A stretch of DNA of 64,000 bases from Streptomyces jumonjinensis (lineage in GTDB: Bacteria; Actinomycetota; Actinomycetes; Streptomycetales; Streptomycetaceae), in contig NZ_VCLA01000039.1 of assembly GCF_009600885.1 (NCBI RefSeq), positions 21,385 through 85,384 on the forward strand. Reading direction: 5' to 3'. Positions 8,250-16,319 of the stretch are shown piece by piece (position 1 is the stretch's first letter; every line of letters begins with the position of its first letter). The notes under the pieces were generated by a model. That model worked only from the letters and a program-made list of their open reading frames with translations, ran no database searches and had not been told where the DNA came from. The position numbers and the translations under genes were made by a program.

Positions 8250-9272
8250 TCAGCCTTCCTGAAGTGTGGTGAGGCCGTGCTCGATGAAGAGGGGGACGGC
8301 GTCGCCGATCCGGTCGAAGCCGTCGCCGACCGTCTGGCCGAGGGTGTAGCGGTAGTGGATGCCCTCCAGGATCACGGCGAGCTTGAACCAGGCGAAGGCC
8401 GTGTACCAGGAGACGGCGGAGACGTCCCGGCCGGACCCCAGCGCATAGCGCTCGATCAGTTCGGCCGTCGAGGGGTGGCCGGGGGCGGTGGCCGTGGTGC
8501 TGACGGGGGAGTCGGGCAGTTCCAGCGGGGTGCCGTACATCGTCAGCAGCCCCAGATCGGTCAGCGGGTCGCCGAGGGTGGACATCTCCCAGTCCAGCAC
8601 CGCCGTGATCGTGTCGTCGGCGCCGGTCAGCACATTGTCGAGCCGGTAGTCGCCGTGTACGACGGCGGGCGCGGCGGAGCGGGGGAGCGAGCGGCCGAGC
8701 GAGGCGTGCAGTTCGTCGATCCCGGGGAGCTCCCGGCTGAGGGAGGCGGCCAGCTGCTTGCCCCAGCGACGCAGCTGCCGGTCGAGGAACCCCTCGGGGC
8801 GGCCGAAGTCGCCGAGTCCCACCTGCTGCGGCTCCACCCGGTGGAGTTCGACCAGCGTGTCCACCAGGGCGAGAACCGCCCGGCGGGTGCGCTCGGGCCC
8901 GAGCGGGATGAGCTCGTCCGCCGAGCGGTAGGGGGTGCCCTCCACATACTCCATGACATAGAACGGGGCTCCGAGCACCGACTCGTCCTCGCACAGCAGC
9001 ACCGGCTCGGGCACCGGGACCGCCGTCGGATGCAGGGCGCTGATCACCCGGTGCTCGCGCTTCATGTCGTGGGCGGTCGCCAGCACATGACCCAGCGGAG
9101 GGCGGCGTACGACCCAGCGGGCGGCGCCGTCGGTGACGCGGTAGGTCAGATTGGAGCGCCCGCCCTGGATCAGCCGGGCGCTGAGCGGTCCGCTCACCAG
9201 ACCCGGGCGCTCACGGTCGAGATGGCCGCGGAGCCGTTCGGGGTCGATACCTGGCGGGGGGACGGGGCTCAT
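8250..9272 (-). CDS. Phosphotransferase of the APH/ACAD10-11 kinase type
   Basis: This 340-residue protein has the aminoglycoside-phosphotransferase fold signatures: a nucleotide-binding region near residues 30-60, VVHGDYRLDN (catalytic Asp and Mg-binding Asn, about residues 205-214) and LDWEMSTLGDP (about 227-237). In this branch it is not an antibiotic-resistance enzyme. The family pairs with acyl-CoA dehydrogenases, and the vertebrate fusion phosphorylates 4-hydroxyacyl-CoA so that the ACAD partner can remove it. The pairing with the ACAD 6 bp downstream supports that role here, as inference. The start at 9272 is set by a GGAGGTGCCC site; the frame is open 12 codons further upstream. The TetR-type operator lies 41-54 nt before the start. 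Confidence 0.85.
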   Translation of the reverse strand: MSPVPPPGIDPERLRGHLDRERPGLVSGPLSARLIQGGRSNLTYRVTDGAARWVVRRPPLGHVLATAHDMKREHRVISALHPTAVPVPEPVLLCEDESVLGAPFYVMEYVEGTPYRSADELIPLGPERTRRAVLALVDTLVELHRVEPQQVGLGDFGRPEGFLDRQLRRWGKQLAASLSRELPGIDELHASLGRSLPRSAAPAVVHGDYRLDNVLTGADDTITAVLDWEMSTLGDPLTDLGLLTMYGTPLELPDSPVSTTATAPGHPSTAELIERYALGSGRDVSAVSWYTAFAWFKLAVILEGIHYRYTLGQTVGDGFDRIGDAVPLFIEHGLTTLQEG

Positions 9273-9312
9273 GGGCACCTCCGGACGGGTACGAGCGGGC
9301 TCGCCCATGATG

Positions 9313-9326
9313 ACCGACTGGTCGGT
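9313..9326 (-). promoter_or_regulatory. Putative TetR-family operator upstream of the phosphotransferase/ACAD operon
   Basis: ACCGACTGGTCGGT is palindromic except for its two central bases. It continues into ATGTAGT, so on the minus strand it reads ACTACATACC followed by the dyad, exactly the context found at 3755-3775. It sits 41-54 nt upstream of the phosphotransferase start. Confidence 0.7.
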
Positions 9327-9415
9327 ATGTAGTCCAGTGTGCAGGTCGCGTTGGTACGGATGCGGCCGGTGGGGTGCCAGGGAGTGTCTTCGGGCTTTGA
9401 CGACGCGGGCTGGAA

Positions 9416-9712
9416 CTAGTGGTCGTCCCAGTGGCCGTTGTGCGCGGCGTGGCGGTGCCCGTCGTGGGCGTAGTCGAGATGGTCGCCGTGCTCCACCGCC
9501 GGATGGCCGCAGCCGGGTCCGTGCTCATGGGCGTGACCGCTGTGCGCGGTGTGCTCGCCCGGTTCGCACTCGTCCCAGTGGCCCGAGTGCTCGCGGTGGA
9601 GATGGCCGTGGTGCGCGTAGTCGATGTGGTCGCCGTGCGGGACGCCGGTGTGTCCGCAGGACGGGCCGTGGGTGTGGTGGTGCGGGGAGTGCTCGTGGTG
9701 GAGAGCCGTCAT
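9416..9712 (-). CDS. Small histidine-rich repeat protein, probable metal binder
   Basis: The protein is 98 residues and nearly a third histidine. It consists of two related units of about 35 residues, each beginning with GPxCGH and running through HGDHxDYxHxGHxHxxHxGHWD (roughly residues 17-48 and 66-98), joined by a short linker. Such spacing of His, Asp and a Cys suggests high-capacity Zn, Ni or Co binding, either as a store or a chaperone; this is inference from composition. There is no signal peptide. The ATG at 9712 has an AAGGGCG site. It lies 122 bp downstream of the two DUF202 genes on the same strand, and no zinc-uptake genes are adjacent. I see no clear Zur box upstream. Confidence 0.75.
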   Translation of the reverse strand: MTALHHEHSPHHHTHGPSCGHTGVPHGDHIDYAHHGHLHREHSGHWDECEPGEHTAHSGHAHEHGPGCGHPAVEHGDHLDYAHDGHRHAAHNGHWDDH

Positions 9713-9834
9713 GACGATCGCCCTTCGCGGGATCGGTGACCTTGCGCCCCTCTTCCAGGCTATTCCCCGGAGCCGCCGGAGCCGCCTCGGGCCGGGTCGG
9801 GCCGGGTCGGGCGTACGGGCCCCGGTGCGCGAGG

Positions 9835-10209
9835 CTAAAGGACCATCGCCACCGCGAAGGCCGCCAGCGCCGCCGTGCACACCACGGCCGCCAGCGCGCC
9901 CCGCTCGGAGAGCACCCCGGGCCGCGGCCCGGCACCCAGAGCGCGTATCCGGTGATGAGCCACCAGCAGAAACCCCAGCCACACCAGCGCGGTCAGCGCC
10001 GCCGCGACGAGTCCCGCGGCGCCCGCCCCGTCGCCCATCGCCTGACGGCCCGCGAGCACGGCCGCCACCGTGAAGGCCAGGGTGGTCCTGCGCCATGCCA
10101 GCCGGGTCCGTTCCGGCTGAAGCCCCGGATCGCGCACCGGAACCGGCCCCGTACCGCCGACCGGTCCCGAGGCCGGCCCCGTACCGCCTGTACCGCCCGG
10201 CGGTCTCAC
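9835..10209 (-). CDS. DUF202 family membrane protein
   Basis: A 124-residue protein with a Gly/Pro-rich N-terminus of about 30 residues, then the DUF202 signature (ERTRLAWRRTTLAF, about residues 33-46) leading into three predicted membrane helices (about 42-58, 65-84 and 102-124). The family is related to YidH/YidG and has no agreed function. Its GTG start overlaps the stop of the upstream DUF202 gene by four bases (GTGA), so the pair is translationally coupled and probably forms a hetero-oligomer; the last point is inference. Confidence 0.8.
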   Translation of the reverse strand: MRPPGGTGGTGPASGPVGGTGPVPVRDPGLQPERTRLAWRRTTLAFTVAAVLAGRQAMGDGAGAAGLVAAALTALVWLGFLLVAHHRIRALGAGPRPGVLSERGALAAVVCTAALAAFAVAMVL

Positions 10210-10613
10210 CGTCCGCCCTCCCAGCCGAAGAGCACCACGACCACCATCACCACGGCCACCGCGGCGATCACCAGACTCAGCAGCGCCGGAAAACGCGACA
10301 CCGGCAGATCCTCACCGCGCCGCATCGCCCGCTCGCACCGCACCCAGTGATCGACCGCGCGGAGCGCGCAGAGCACCCCCGCGCCCAGCAGCCCCAGAGC
10401 CATCCCGGCCCGTACCCCCCAGCGCAGACCGGGCAGGAACTGGTCCACCGCGAATCCGCCGCCGATCAGCGCGAGCGCGGTACGGAGCCAGGCCAGAAAG
10501 GTCCGCTCATTGGCGAGCGAGAACCGGTAGTCGGGTGTGTCACCCTCCTCGCGCACCCGTTGGGGTGCGAACCACAGCCGCAGACCGCGTACGAAGTCGC
10601 TCACCGTCCGCAC
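10206..10613 (-). CDS. DUF202/YidH-family membrane protein
   Basis: This 135-residue protein has the DUF202 core motif ANERTFLAWLRTALALIGGG (about residues 34-53) and three hydrophobic segments, the last reaching nearly to the C-terminus. Cellular role is unknown. The start is uncertain: GTG at 10613 is listed, but a second GTG three codons later (10604) is equally possible. It follows the Nudix gene by 24 bp on the same strand and overlaps the second DUF202 gene, so a three-gene transcript is likely. Confidence 0.8.
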   Translation of the reverse strand: MRTVSDFVRGLRLWFAPQRVREEGDTPDYRFSLANERTFLAWLRTALALIGGGFAVDQFLPGLRWGVRAGMALGLLGAGVLCALRAVDHWVRCERAMRRGEDLPVSRFPALLSLVIAAVAVVMVVVVLFGWEGGR

Positions 10614-10637
10614 CCTACCCGCGGAATGATCGGATGA

Positions 10638-11150
10638 TCAGATACGGCCGGCCCGCAGCCGCTCATAGGCGGCGAGGCCGTCCGGCGTCCACTCCCAGCT
10701 CCCGAGCCGCCCGGCGAGCTCCGCCTCCGGCAGAAAGCCGTGCCAGGCGACCTCCTCGGCCTGCGGGTTCACCGGTAGCTCGCAGCGGACCTCGTAGACC
10801 GCCGACCACCAGCCGCGCTCCCCGTCCTCGTACAGAAAACGGAACAGCGGTACGGGCCGGGGCAGCCCCGAGACGCCGAGCTCCTCCTCCGCCTCCCGCA
10901 GGGCCGCGTCGTCATAGCTCTCGCCCGCGCCGACCACCCCGCCCACGAACATGTCGTACAACGAGGGAAAGACCAGCTTCGACGCTGTTCTGCGGTGCAC
11001 GAAGATCTCGTCCACCGCATTCCTGACCAGGACGAACACACAGCGGTGACGCAATCCCCCGGCATAGACCTCGCCCCGGCGGGCCTGGCCGACGACCTGG
11101 TCGCGCTCGTCGACCACATCCAGGATCTCGTCAGCGGGGGAGGCGCTCAT
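10638..11150 (-). CDS. Nudix hydrolase
   Basis: The 170-residue protein carries a complete Nudix box, GGVVGAGESYDDAALREAEEE followed by LG (about residues 70-92), with the metal-binding REAEEE glutamates intact. These enzymes hydrolyse a nucleoside diphosphate linked to another moiety. The sequence resembles the IDI-like/YfcD-type branch by its N-terminal EILDVVDERDQVVGQARR segment and the HRR motif. The substrate is not determinable. The start at 11150 lacks a clear ribosome site. It is divergent from the flavoprotein gene at 11249, leaving a 98-bp shared promoter region, and is probably co-transcribed with the DUF202 pair downstream. Confidence 0.85.
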   Translation of the reverse strand: MSASPADEILDVVDERDQVVGQARRGEVYAGGLRHRCVFVLVRNAVDEIFVHRRTASKLVFPSLYDMFVGGVVGAGESYDDAALREAEEELGVSGLPRPVPLFRFLYEDGERGWWSAVYEVRCELPVNPQAEEVAWHGFLPEAELAGRLGSWEWTPDGLAAYERLRAGRI

Positions 11151-11248
11151 GGGGTCATTGAATCAGCACCGCGTCCGTCGAAACCGTTGACGGGTTACCG
11201 GGCCCTACGGAAGATCGGAACGTCTCTCCCGCCGACAGGACGGATGCC

Positions 11249-12901
11249 ATGGCGTACGACGCTGACGTGATCGTGATCGGGGCGGGGCTCGCCGGGCTGG
11301 TGGCCACGGCGGAGCTCATCGACGCCGGGCGGACCGTGATCCTGCTCGACCAGGAGCCGCGCCGGTCCATCGGCGGCCAGGCCCACTGGTCCTTCGGCGG
11401 GCTCTTTCTGGTCGACTCGCCGGAACAGCGCCGGATGCGGATCAAGGACAGCCGGGAGCTGGCCCTCCAGGACTGGCTGGGCACGGCCGGCTTCGACCGC
11501 CCGGAGGACCGCTGGCCGCGCGCCTGGGCGGAGGCGTACGTCGACTTCGCGGCCGGTGAGAAGCGGTCCTGGCTCCGTGCGCGGGGCATCCGGTTCTTCC
11601 CGGTCGTCGGCTGGGCCGAGCGCGGCGGCTACGACGCGCGCGGCCATGGCAACTCCGTACCCCGCTTCCACATCACCTGGGGCACCGGCCCCGGCGTCGT
11701 CGAGCCCTTCGTCCGCAGGGTCGAGGAGGGCGCCGCGCGCGGGCTGGTCCGGCTGATGTTCCGGCACCGGGTCACCGCGCTGGGCGGCAGCGGGGGAACG
11801 GTCGACACCGTCAGCGGCGAGGTGCTCGAACCGTCCGCCGCCCCGCGCGGCGCCGCCAGCGGCCGGGAGGTCGCCGGGGCCTTCGAACTGCGCGCCCAAG
11901 CCGTGATCATCACGTCCGGAGGCATCGGCGGCAACCACGATCTCGTCCGCGCCCAGTGGCCCGAGCGCCTGGGCACACCGCCGGAGAAGCTGCTCAGCGG
12001 GGTGCCCGCCCATGTGGACGGGCTGATGCTCGGCATCGCGGAGCGCGCGGGCGCGAGCCATGTCAACAGCGACCGGATGTGGCACTACACCGAGGGCATC
12101 GAGAACTGGAACCCGGTCTGGGCCCGGCACGGCATCCGTATCCTGCCCGGCCCCTCCTCGCTCTGGCTCGACGCGCGCGGCAGAAGGCTGCCCGTGCCGC
12201 TCTTCCCCGGCTTCGACACCCTCGGCACCCTCGAACACATCATGCGCTCGGGCCATGACCACACCTGGTTCGTCCTCGACCAGCGGATCATCGGCAAGGA
12301 GTTCGCCCTCTCGGGCTCCGAGCAGAACCCGGATCTCACCGGGAAGTCGGTCCGCGCGGTGCTGGGGCGGGCACGGGCGGATGTGCCGGGCCCGGTGCGG
12401 GCGTTCATGGACCACGGGGCGGACTTCGTGGTGGAGCACGACCTCGCCTCGCTGGTGCGCGGGATGAACGAACTGACCGGGCAGCCGCTGATCGACGAGG
12501 ACGAGCTGCGGCGCGAGATCGTCGCGAGGGACCGTGAGATCAGAAACCCCTTCACCAAGGATCTCCAGGTCACCGCCATCCGGGGGGCCCGCAACTATCT
12601 CGGCGACCGGCTCATCCGCACCGCGAGTCCGCATCGGATCCTGGACCCGGACGCGGGCCCGCTGATCGCCGTACGGCTGAACATCCTGACCCGGAAATCG
12701 CTCGGCGGACTGGAGACGGACCTCTCGTCCCGGGTGCTGGGCCTGGACGGCGACCCGCTTCCGGGCCTGTACGCGGCGGGGGAGGCGGCGGGCTTCGGGG
12801 GCGGCGGGATGCACGGCTACCGCTCCCTGGAGGGCACCTTCCTCGGCGGCTGCGTCTTCTCCGGGCGCGCGGCGGGACGGGCGGCGGCCCGCGCCGTCTG
12901 A
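11249..12901 (+). CDS. FAD-dependent dehydrogenase of the fumarate-reductase/KstD superfamily
   Basis: The 550-residue protein begins with a dinucleotide-binding motif (IVIGAGLAGLVATAEL, about residues 8-23). It then carries SIGGQAHWSFGG (about 39-50), and ends with the second FAD-contact motif GLYAAGEAAGFGGGGMHGY (about 509-527). This arrangement is that of flavoprotein dehydrogenases related to 3-ketosteroid-1-dehydrogenase and fumarate-reductase flavoprotein subunits. There is no quinone- or heme-binding partner nearby and no signal peptide, so a soluble dehydrogenase is likely. Its substrate is unknown. It ends at a strong hairpin shared with gntP. Confidence 0.85.
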   Translation: MAYDADVIVIGAGLAGLVATAELIDAGRTVILLDQEPRRSIGGQAHWSFGGLFLVDSPEQRRMRIKDSRELALQDWLGTAGFDRPEDRWPRAWAEAYVDFAAGEKRSWLRARGIRFFPVVGWAERGGYDARGHGNSVPRFHITWGTGPGVVEPFVRRVEEGAARGLVRLMFRHRVTALGGSGGTVDTVSGEVLEPSAAPRGAASGREVAGAFELRAQAVIITSGGIGGNHDLVRAQWPERLGTPPEKLLSGVPAHVDGLMLGIAERAGASHVNSDRMWHYTEGIENWNPVWARHGIRILPGPSSLWLDARGRRLPVPLFPGFDTLGTLEHIMRSGHDHTWFVLDQRIIGKEFALSGSEQNPDLTGKSVRAVLGRARADVPGPVRAFMDHGADFVVEHDLASLVRGMNELTGQPLIDEDELRREIVARDREIRNPFTKDLQVTAIRGARNYLGDRLIRTASPHRILDPDAGPLIAVRLNILTRKSLGGLETDLSSRVLGLDGDPLPGLYAAGEAAGFGGGGMHGYRSLEGTFLGGCVFSGRAAGRAAARAV

Positions 12902-12979
12902 GGCCGTCCGGCTGAGCCGGCCCGGCGTGCCCGCCGTCCGACTCAGCAGCCCAGCCCCCGCCCCCGGCCCAGCGGGGAT

Positions 12980-13024
12980 ACGACGGCGCCGGACAGGCTC
13001 CCCGAGCCCGTCCGGCGCCGTCGT
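12980..13024. terminator. Bidirectional stem-loop between the flavoprotein gene and gntP
   Basis: Two 15-base arms (12980-12994 and 13010-13024) form a perfect GC-rich stem with a 15-nt loop, midway between two convergent genes. There is no clear T-run on either side, which is common for Streptomyces terminators. Confidence 0.8.
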
Positions 13025-13071
13025 GTGCCGAGCCGTTGTCCGCCGGAGCTGAGCCCCGGCTACAGCACCGG

Positions 13072-14469
13072 CTACAGCACCAGCGACAGCAGCAGCACGA
13101 AGACGATGCCGACGACCGAGATGATCGTCTCCATCACCGACCAGGTCTTGATCGTCTGGCCGACGCTCATCCCGAAGTACTCCTTCACCAGCCAGAAACC
13201 GGCGTCGTTGACATGGCTGAAGAAGAGCGAGCCACAGCCGATCGCCAGCACCAGCAGCGCCGACTCGGTCGAGGTCATACCGGTCGCCAGCGGCGCGACC
13301 AGACCGGCGGCGGAGATCGTCGCCACCGTCGCCGAGCCGGTCGCCAGCCGGATGGCCACCGCGATCAGCCAGGCCAGCAGCAGCGTCGGGATCGACCAGT
13401 TCTCGGAGAAGTCCAGGATCATCTGGCCCACGCCCACGTCGATCAGCGTCTGCTTGAAGCCGCCGCCCGCGCCGACGATCATCAGCACGCCCGCGATCGG
13501 GGCGAGCGACTTCTCCACCGTGGACGAGAGCCGGTCCTTGGTGAAACCAGCGGCGCGGCCCAGCGTGAACAGACCCACCAGCACCGCCGCGAGCAGCGCG
13601 ATCAGCGGGGAGCCGATGACGTCGGTGACCTTCTGCACCGGGTTCTCGGGGTCGTCGACGACGATCTCGACCAGCGCGTTCGACAGCATCAGAACGACGG
13701 GCAGCATCACCGTGAAGACGGTGGCCCCGAAGCCGGGACGGCGGTCCAGCTCCTCGGACGGGCGTGCCGGGATCATCTTCTCCGGGGCCGGGATGTCCAC
13801 CCAGCGGGCCGCGTACTTCGCGAAGATGGGACCGGCGATGATCACGGTGGGGATGGAGACCAGCACACCGAGCGCGAGCGTCACACCGAGGTTGGCGTTC
13901 AGCGCGTCGATCGCCACCAGCGGGCCGGGGTGCGGCGGGATCAGACCGTGCATCACCGAGAGACCGGCCAGCGCGGGTATGCCGATCCGCATCAGGGAGT
14001 AGTTGCCGCGCTTGGCGACCATCAGCACCACCGGGATCAGCAGCACGATGCCGACCTCGAAGAACAGCGGCAGACCGATCACCGAGGCGATCAGCACCAT
14101 CGCCCAGGGCATGGTGCGCCCGTTCGCCTTGGCCAGGATCGTGTCCACGATCTGGTCGCCGCCGCCGGAGTCGGCGAGCAGCTTGCCCAGGATCGCGCCC
14201 AGCGCGATCAGCACGCCGACGCCGGCGACCGTGGAGCCGAGGCCCTTGGAGAACGACTCGATGGCCTTGCCGAGCGGGGCTCCCGCGAACGCGCCGAGGG
14301 CCAGCGACCCGATGGTCAGCGCCAGAAAGGCATGCAGCTTGAACTTGGTGATGAGCAGGACGATGACGGCGATGCCCGCGAGGACGGCGATGCCGAGCTG
14401 GGCGTTGCCGGCCGAGGTGATCGGCGCTGTGGCGTCCGCTGCCAGCATCTCGACGCTGAGACTGGTCAC
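13072..14469 (-). CDS. gntP: Gluconate:H+ symporter, GntP family
   Basis: At 465 residues it has the length and hydrophobic pattern of GntP permeases, with about 12 membrane segments and an NDAGFWLV segment (about residues 428-435), a hallmark of the family. It should bring D-gluconate into the cell with protons. The GTG at 14469 follows AAGGAA. The gene lies 71 bp downstream of gntK on the same strand and both are divergent from a FadR-type gntR, giving a compact gluconate uptake and phosphorylation operon. Confidence 0.93.
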   Translation of the reverse strand: MTSLSVEMLAADATAPITSAGNAQLGIAVLAGIAVIVLLITKFKLHAFLALTIGSLALGAFAGAPLGKAIESFSKGLGSTVAGVGVLIALGAILGKLLADSGGGDQIVDTILAKANGRTMPWAMVLIASVIGLPLFFEVGIVLLIPVVLMVAKRGNYSLMRIGIPALAGLSVMHGLIPPHPGPLVAIDALNANLGVTLALGVLVSIPTVIIAGPIFAKYAARWVDIPAPEKMIPARPSEELDRRPGFGATVFTVMLPVVLMLSNALVEIVVDDPENPVQKVTDVIGSPLIALLAAVLVGLFTLGRAAGFTKDRLSSTVEKSLAPIAGVLMIVGAGGGFKQTLIDVGVGQMILDFSENWSIPTLLLAWLIAVAIRLATGSATVATISAAGLVAPLATGMTSTESALLVLAIGCGSLFFSHVNDAGFWLVKEYFGMSVGQTIKTWSVMETIISVVGIVFVLLLSLVL

Positions 14470-14540
14470 GGTGGTTCCTTAGTGAACAGAGTGAACTGGG
14501 GGAAAGGGGGGATTTTGCGGTACGGGGGAGGGCTCCGGTG

Positions 14541-15080
14541 CTACCCGTCGCTCCGGGGGACGGCCCCGGCGCTGCCGTCGAGCGCGCGCAGCGCGGCGGC
14601 GGCCCGTGCGGTGATGTCCTCGGGAGCGCCCGAGACATCGACGGCGACGCCCGCCTCGTCCTGCTCAAGCGGCTGGAGCGCGGCGAACTGGGAGTCCAGC
14701 AGCGCGGTGGGCATGAAGTGGCCCTTGCGCTCGGACATCCGCCGCTCGATCAGCTCACGCGCGCCGGTCAGATGGAGGAAGACCGCGTCCGGGGCGGCGG
14801 CTCGCAGCCGGTCCCGGTAGGACCGCTTGAGCGCGGAGCTGGACACCACGCCGCCGAGGCCCGCCCGGCCATGCGCCCACCGGCCGATCTCGTCGAGCCA
14901 GGGCCACCGGTCGCCGTCGTCCAGCGGGGTGCCGGCCGACATCTTGGCGATGTTCGCCGGGGGATGGAAGTCGTCGCCCTCGGCGTAGGGAACGCCCAGG
15001 GCGTCGGCGAGCAGGGGACCGATCGTGGTCTTGCCGGTCCCTGCCACGCCCATCACCACAACGACGTGAGGGGTGCTCAT
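14541..15080 (-). CDS. gntK: Gluconokinase
   Basis: This 179-residue kinase has a P-loop (GVAGTGKT, residues 11-18), the EGDDFHP substrate-site motif (about residues 36-42) and the SSSALKRSYRD segment (about 82-92) typical of GntK. It phosphorylates D-gluconate to 6-phosphogluconate for the pentose phosphate pathway. The ATG at 15080 with GCGAGG upstream is chosen; the frame runs 31 codons further upstream through the regulatory region, and translation there would start before the P-loop with no homology. A TAGGTT -10-like box lies on the minus strand at 15149-15154, next to one half of the likely GntR operator. Confidence 0.93.
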   Translation of the reverse strand: MSTPHVVVVMGVAGTGKTTIGPLLADALGVPYAEGDDFHPPANIAKMSAGTPLDDGDRWPWLDEIGRWAHGRAGLGGVVSSSALKRSYRDRLRAAAPDAVFLHLTGARELIERRMSERKGHFMPTALLDSQFAALQPLEQDEAGVAVDVSGAPEDITARAAAALRALDGSAGAVPRSDG

Positions 15081-15148
15081 ACATGCCTCGCTGTTTCCGT
15101 CACACCGGTGCCGACCACGGTGTCGACATCGGTCCGTCGCGATACTGA

Positions 15149-15197
15149 AACCTATTAGGTACGACTTATTCAAGAGGTTGAGACCTAAACGTCATAC
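15149..15197. promoter_or_regulatory. gntK/gntR divergent promoter region with two FadR-type half-sites
   Basis: The region is AT-rich compared with its surroundings. It contains GTACGAC (15159-15165) and GTCATAC (15191-15197), both fitting the GT-N3-AC core that FadR-subfamily GntR regulators bind. The centres are 32 bp apart, about three helical turns. The first lies next to a minus-strand -10-like TAGGTT (15149-15154) for gntK; the second lies 24 bp upstream of the gntR -10 box. Confidence 0.6.
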
Positions 15198-15221
15198 TTT
15201 TTATTGCGGAACCCCGCCCCG

Positions 15222-15227
15222 TACCCT
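15222..15227 (+). promoter_or_regulatory. -10 box of gntR; probable leaderless transcript
   Basis: TACCCT lies six bases before the ATG at 15234, so transcription would begin at or beside the start codon. No ribosome site precedes the ATG. Confidence 0.5.
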
Positions 15228-15233
15228 TGATCC

Positions 15234-15962
15234 ATGACGACAGCGGGCCAGGGCCTCCCCTCGCAGGGCCTCCACTCACAGGTGCTCGACACCCTCGGCC
15301 TCGCGATCACCGCGGGGGACTACCCCCGGGGGAGCGTGCTGCGCACCGACGAGATCGCCCAGCGCTTCGACGTCTCGCGCACGGTCGTACGCGAGGTGGT
15401 CCGCGTCCTGGAGTCGATGCACCTGGTCGAGTCCCGCCGCCGGGTCGGGGTGACCGTCCGCGCCATCGAGGAGTGGAACGTCTACGACCCGCGGGTCATC
15501 CGCTGGCGGCTGGCCGGCTCCGACCGCCCCCGCCAGCTGCGCTCGCTGACCGTGCTGCGCTCGGCGGTCGAGCCGGTCGCGGCGGGCCTGGCCGCCCGTA
15601 ACGCCACCCCGGAGCAGTGCGCCGAGCTCACCGAGTGCGCCCTCGGGATGGTCGCCACCTCGCGCGGACAGCGGCTGGGAGAGTATCTCCAGCACGACAT
15701 CGCCTTCCACCGGGTGATCCTCAACGCGTCGGGCAATGAGATGTTCGCCCGGCTCGGCGATGTGGTCGCCGAGATCCTGACCGGCCGCACCCGCCACCAG
15801 GTGATGTTCGACGACCCCGACCCGGCGGCGGTGACGCTGCACGTCCAGGTCGCCGAGGCGGTGCGCGAGGGTGATGCGGTCAGGGCCGAGGAGGTCACGC
15901 GCGAGATCGCCGTCGGCGCGCTCGCCGAACTGGATGTGCTCGCGCCGGACCCGGCCCGCTGA
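15234..15962 (+). CDS. gntR: FadR-subfamily GntR regulator of the gluconate operon
   Basis: A 242-residue regulator. An N-terminal winged helix-turn-helix (about residues 12-75; LRTDEIAQRFDVSRTVVREVVRVLESM) is followed by an all-helical FCD domain with the D-x3-H, H and H metal-site pattern (HDIAFHRVILNASGN in the middle). Placement divergent to gntK-gntP makes it the gluconate-responsive repressor; family knowledge says gluconate or 6-phosphogluconate releases it. The ATG at 15234 has no ribosome site and follows a -10 box by six bases. The GT-N3-AC sites at 15159-15165 and 15191-15197 suggest it controls both directions. Confidence 0.9.
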   Translation: MTTAGQGLPSQGLHSQVLDTLGLAITAGDYPRGSVLRTDEIAQRFDVSRTVVREVVRVLESMHLVESRRRVGVTVRAIEEWNVYDPRVIRWRLAGSDRPRQLRSLTVLRSAVEPVAAGLAARNATPEQCAELTECALGMVATSRGQRLGEYLQHDIAFHRVILNASGNEMFARLGDVVAEILTGRTRHQVMFDDPDPAAVTLHVQVAEAVREGDAVRAEEVTREIAVGALAELDVLAPDPAR

Positions 15963-16319
15963 GAGCGCCCGCCCCGGCTCGCTGGGCCCCTCTGCCCCAG
16001 CCGGGCCCAGCGCTCCCTGCCCCGCCCCGCGGAGCCTCCTGCCCCTCGCAGGGCCTCGGGCCCACCCCGCCCGCGCCCTCGCGCGCCCGCACCCCCGCCC
16101 TCGCGAGCCCCCTGCGCACCGACCTGCGCACCGACGCGAATGCAAAGATTCCCGGTCCGTCATGATTTACTGCGGCATTGGTTTAACGGCTCGCAACCTC
16201 AGAAGCACCTCAGATCTCTTTCTTCGTGACGTGGGCCACTGCCACAATCCCAGGGCTTGTCTGAAGATGTGCTGTTGCACAGCCCCTCCACGCTCCCCTC
16301 ACGAAGGCGAACACCCTCC
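15963..16319. other. Intergenic region and long leader before the amino-acid permease
   Basis: This 357-base gap has a C-rich first half with no visible structure or gene. From about 16140 it turns unusually AT-rich, which fits a promoter and a leader of 100 bases or more for the permease at 16320. I see no known riboswitch fold and cannot place a -35/-10 pair with confidence. Confidence 0.5.

Noticed and set aside
3826..9272. Part of a biosynthetic gene cluster (ligase, SDR, ACAD)
   Set aside because: No PKS, NRPS, carrier protein, cyclase or resistance gene is nearby, and the shared TetR operator and kinase-ACAD pair fit catabolism.
8250..9272. Aminoglycoside resistance phosphotransferase
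   Set aside because: The fold is shared, but coupling to an acyl-CoA dehydrogenase and sequence style place it in the ACAD10/11-associated branch.
11195..14668. A 1157-codon minus-strand frame across the flavoprotein gene and past gntP
   Set aside because: It is antisense or out of frame to clearly recognisable genes and has no protein-like motifs.
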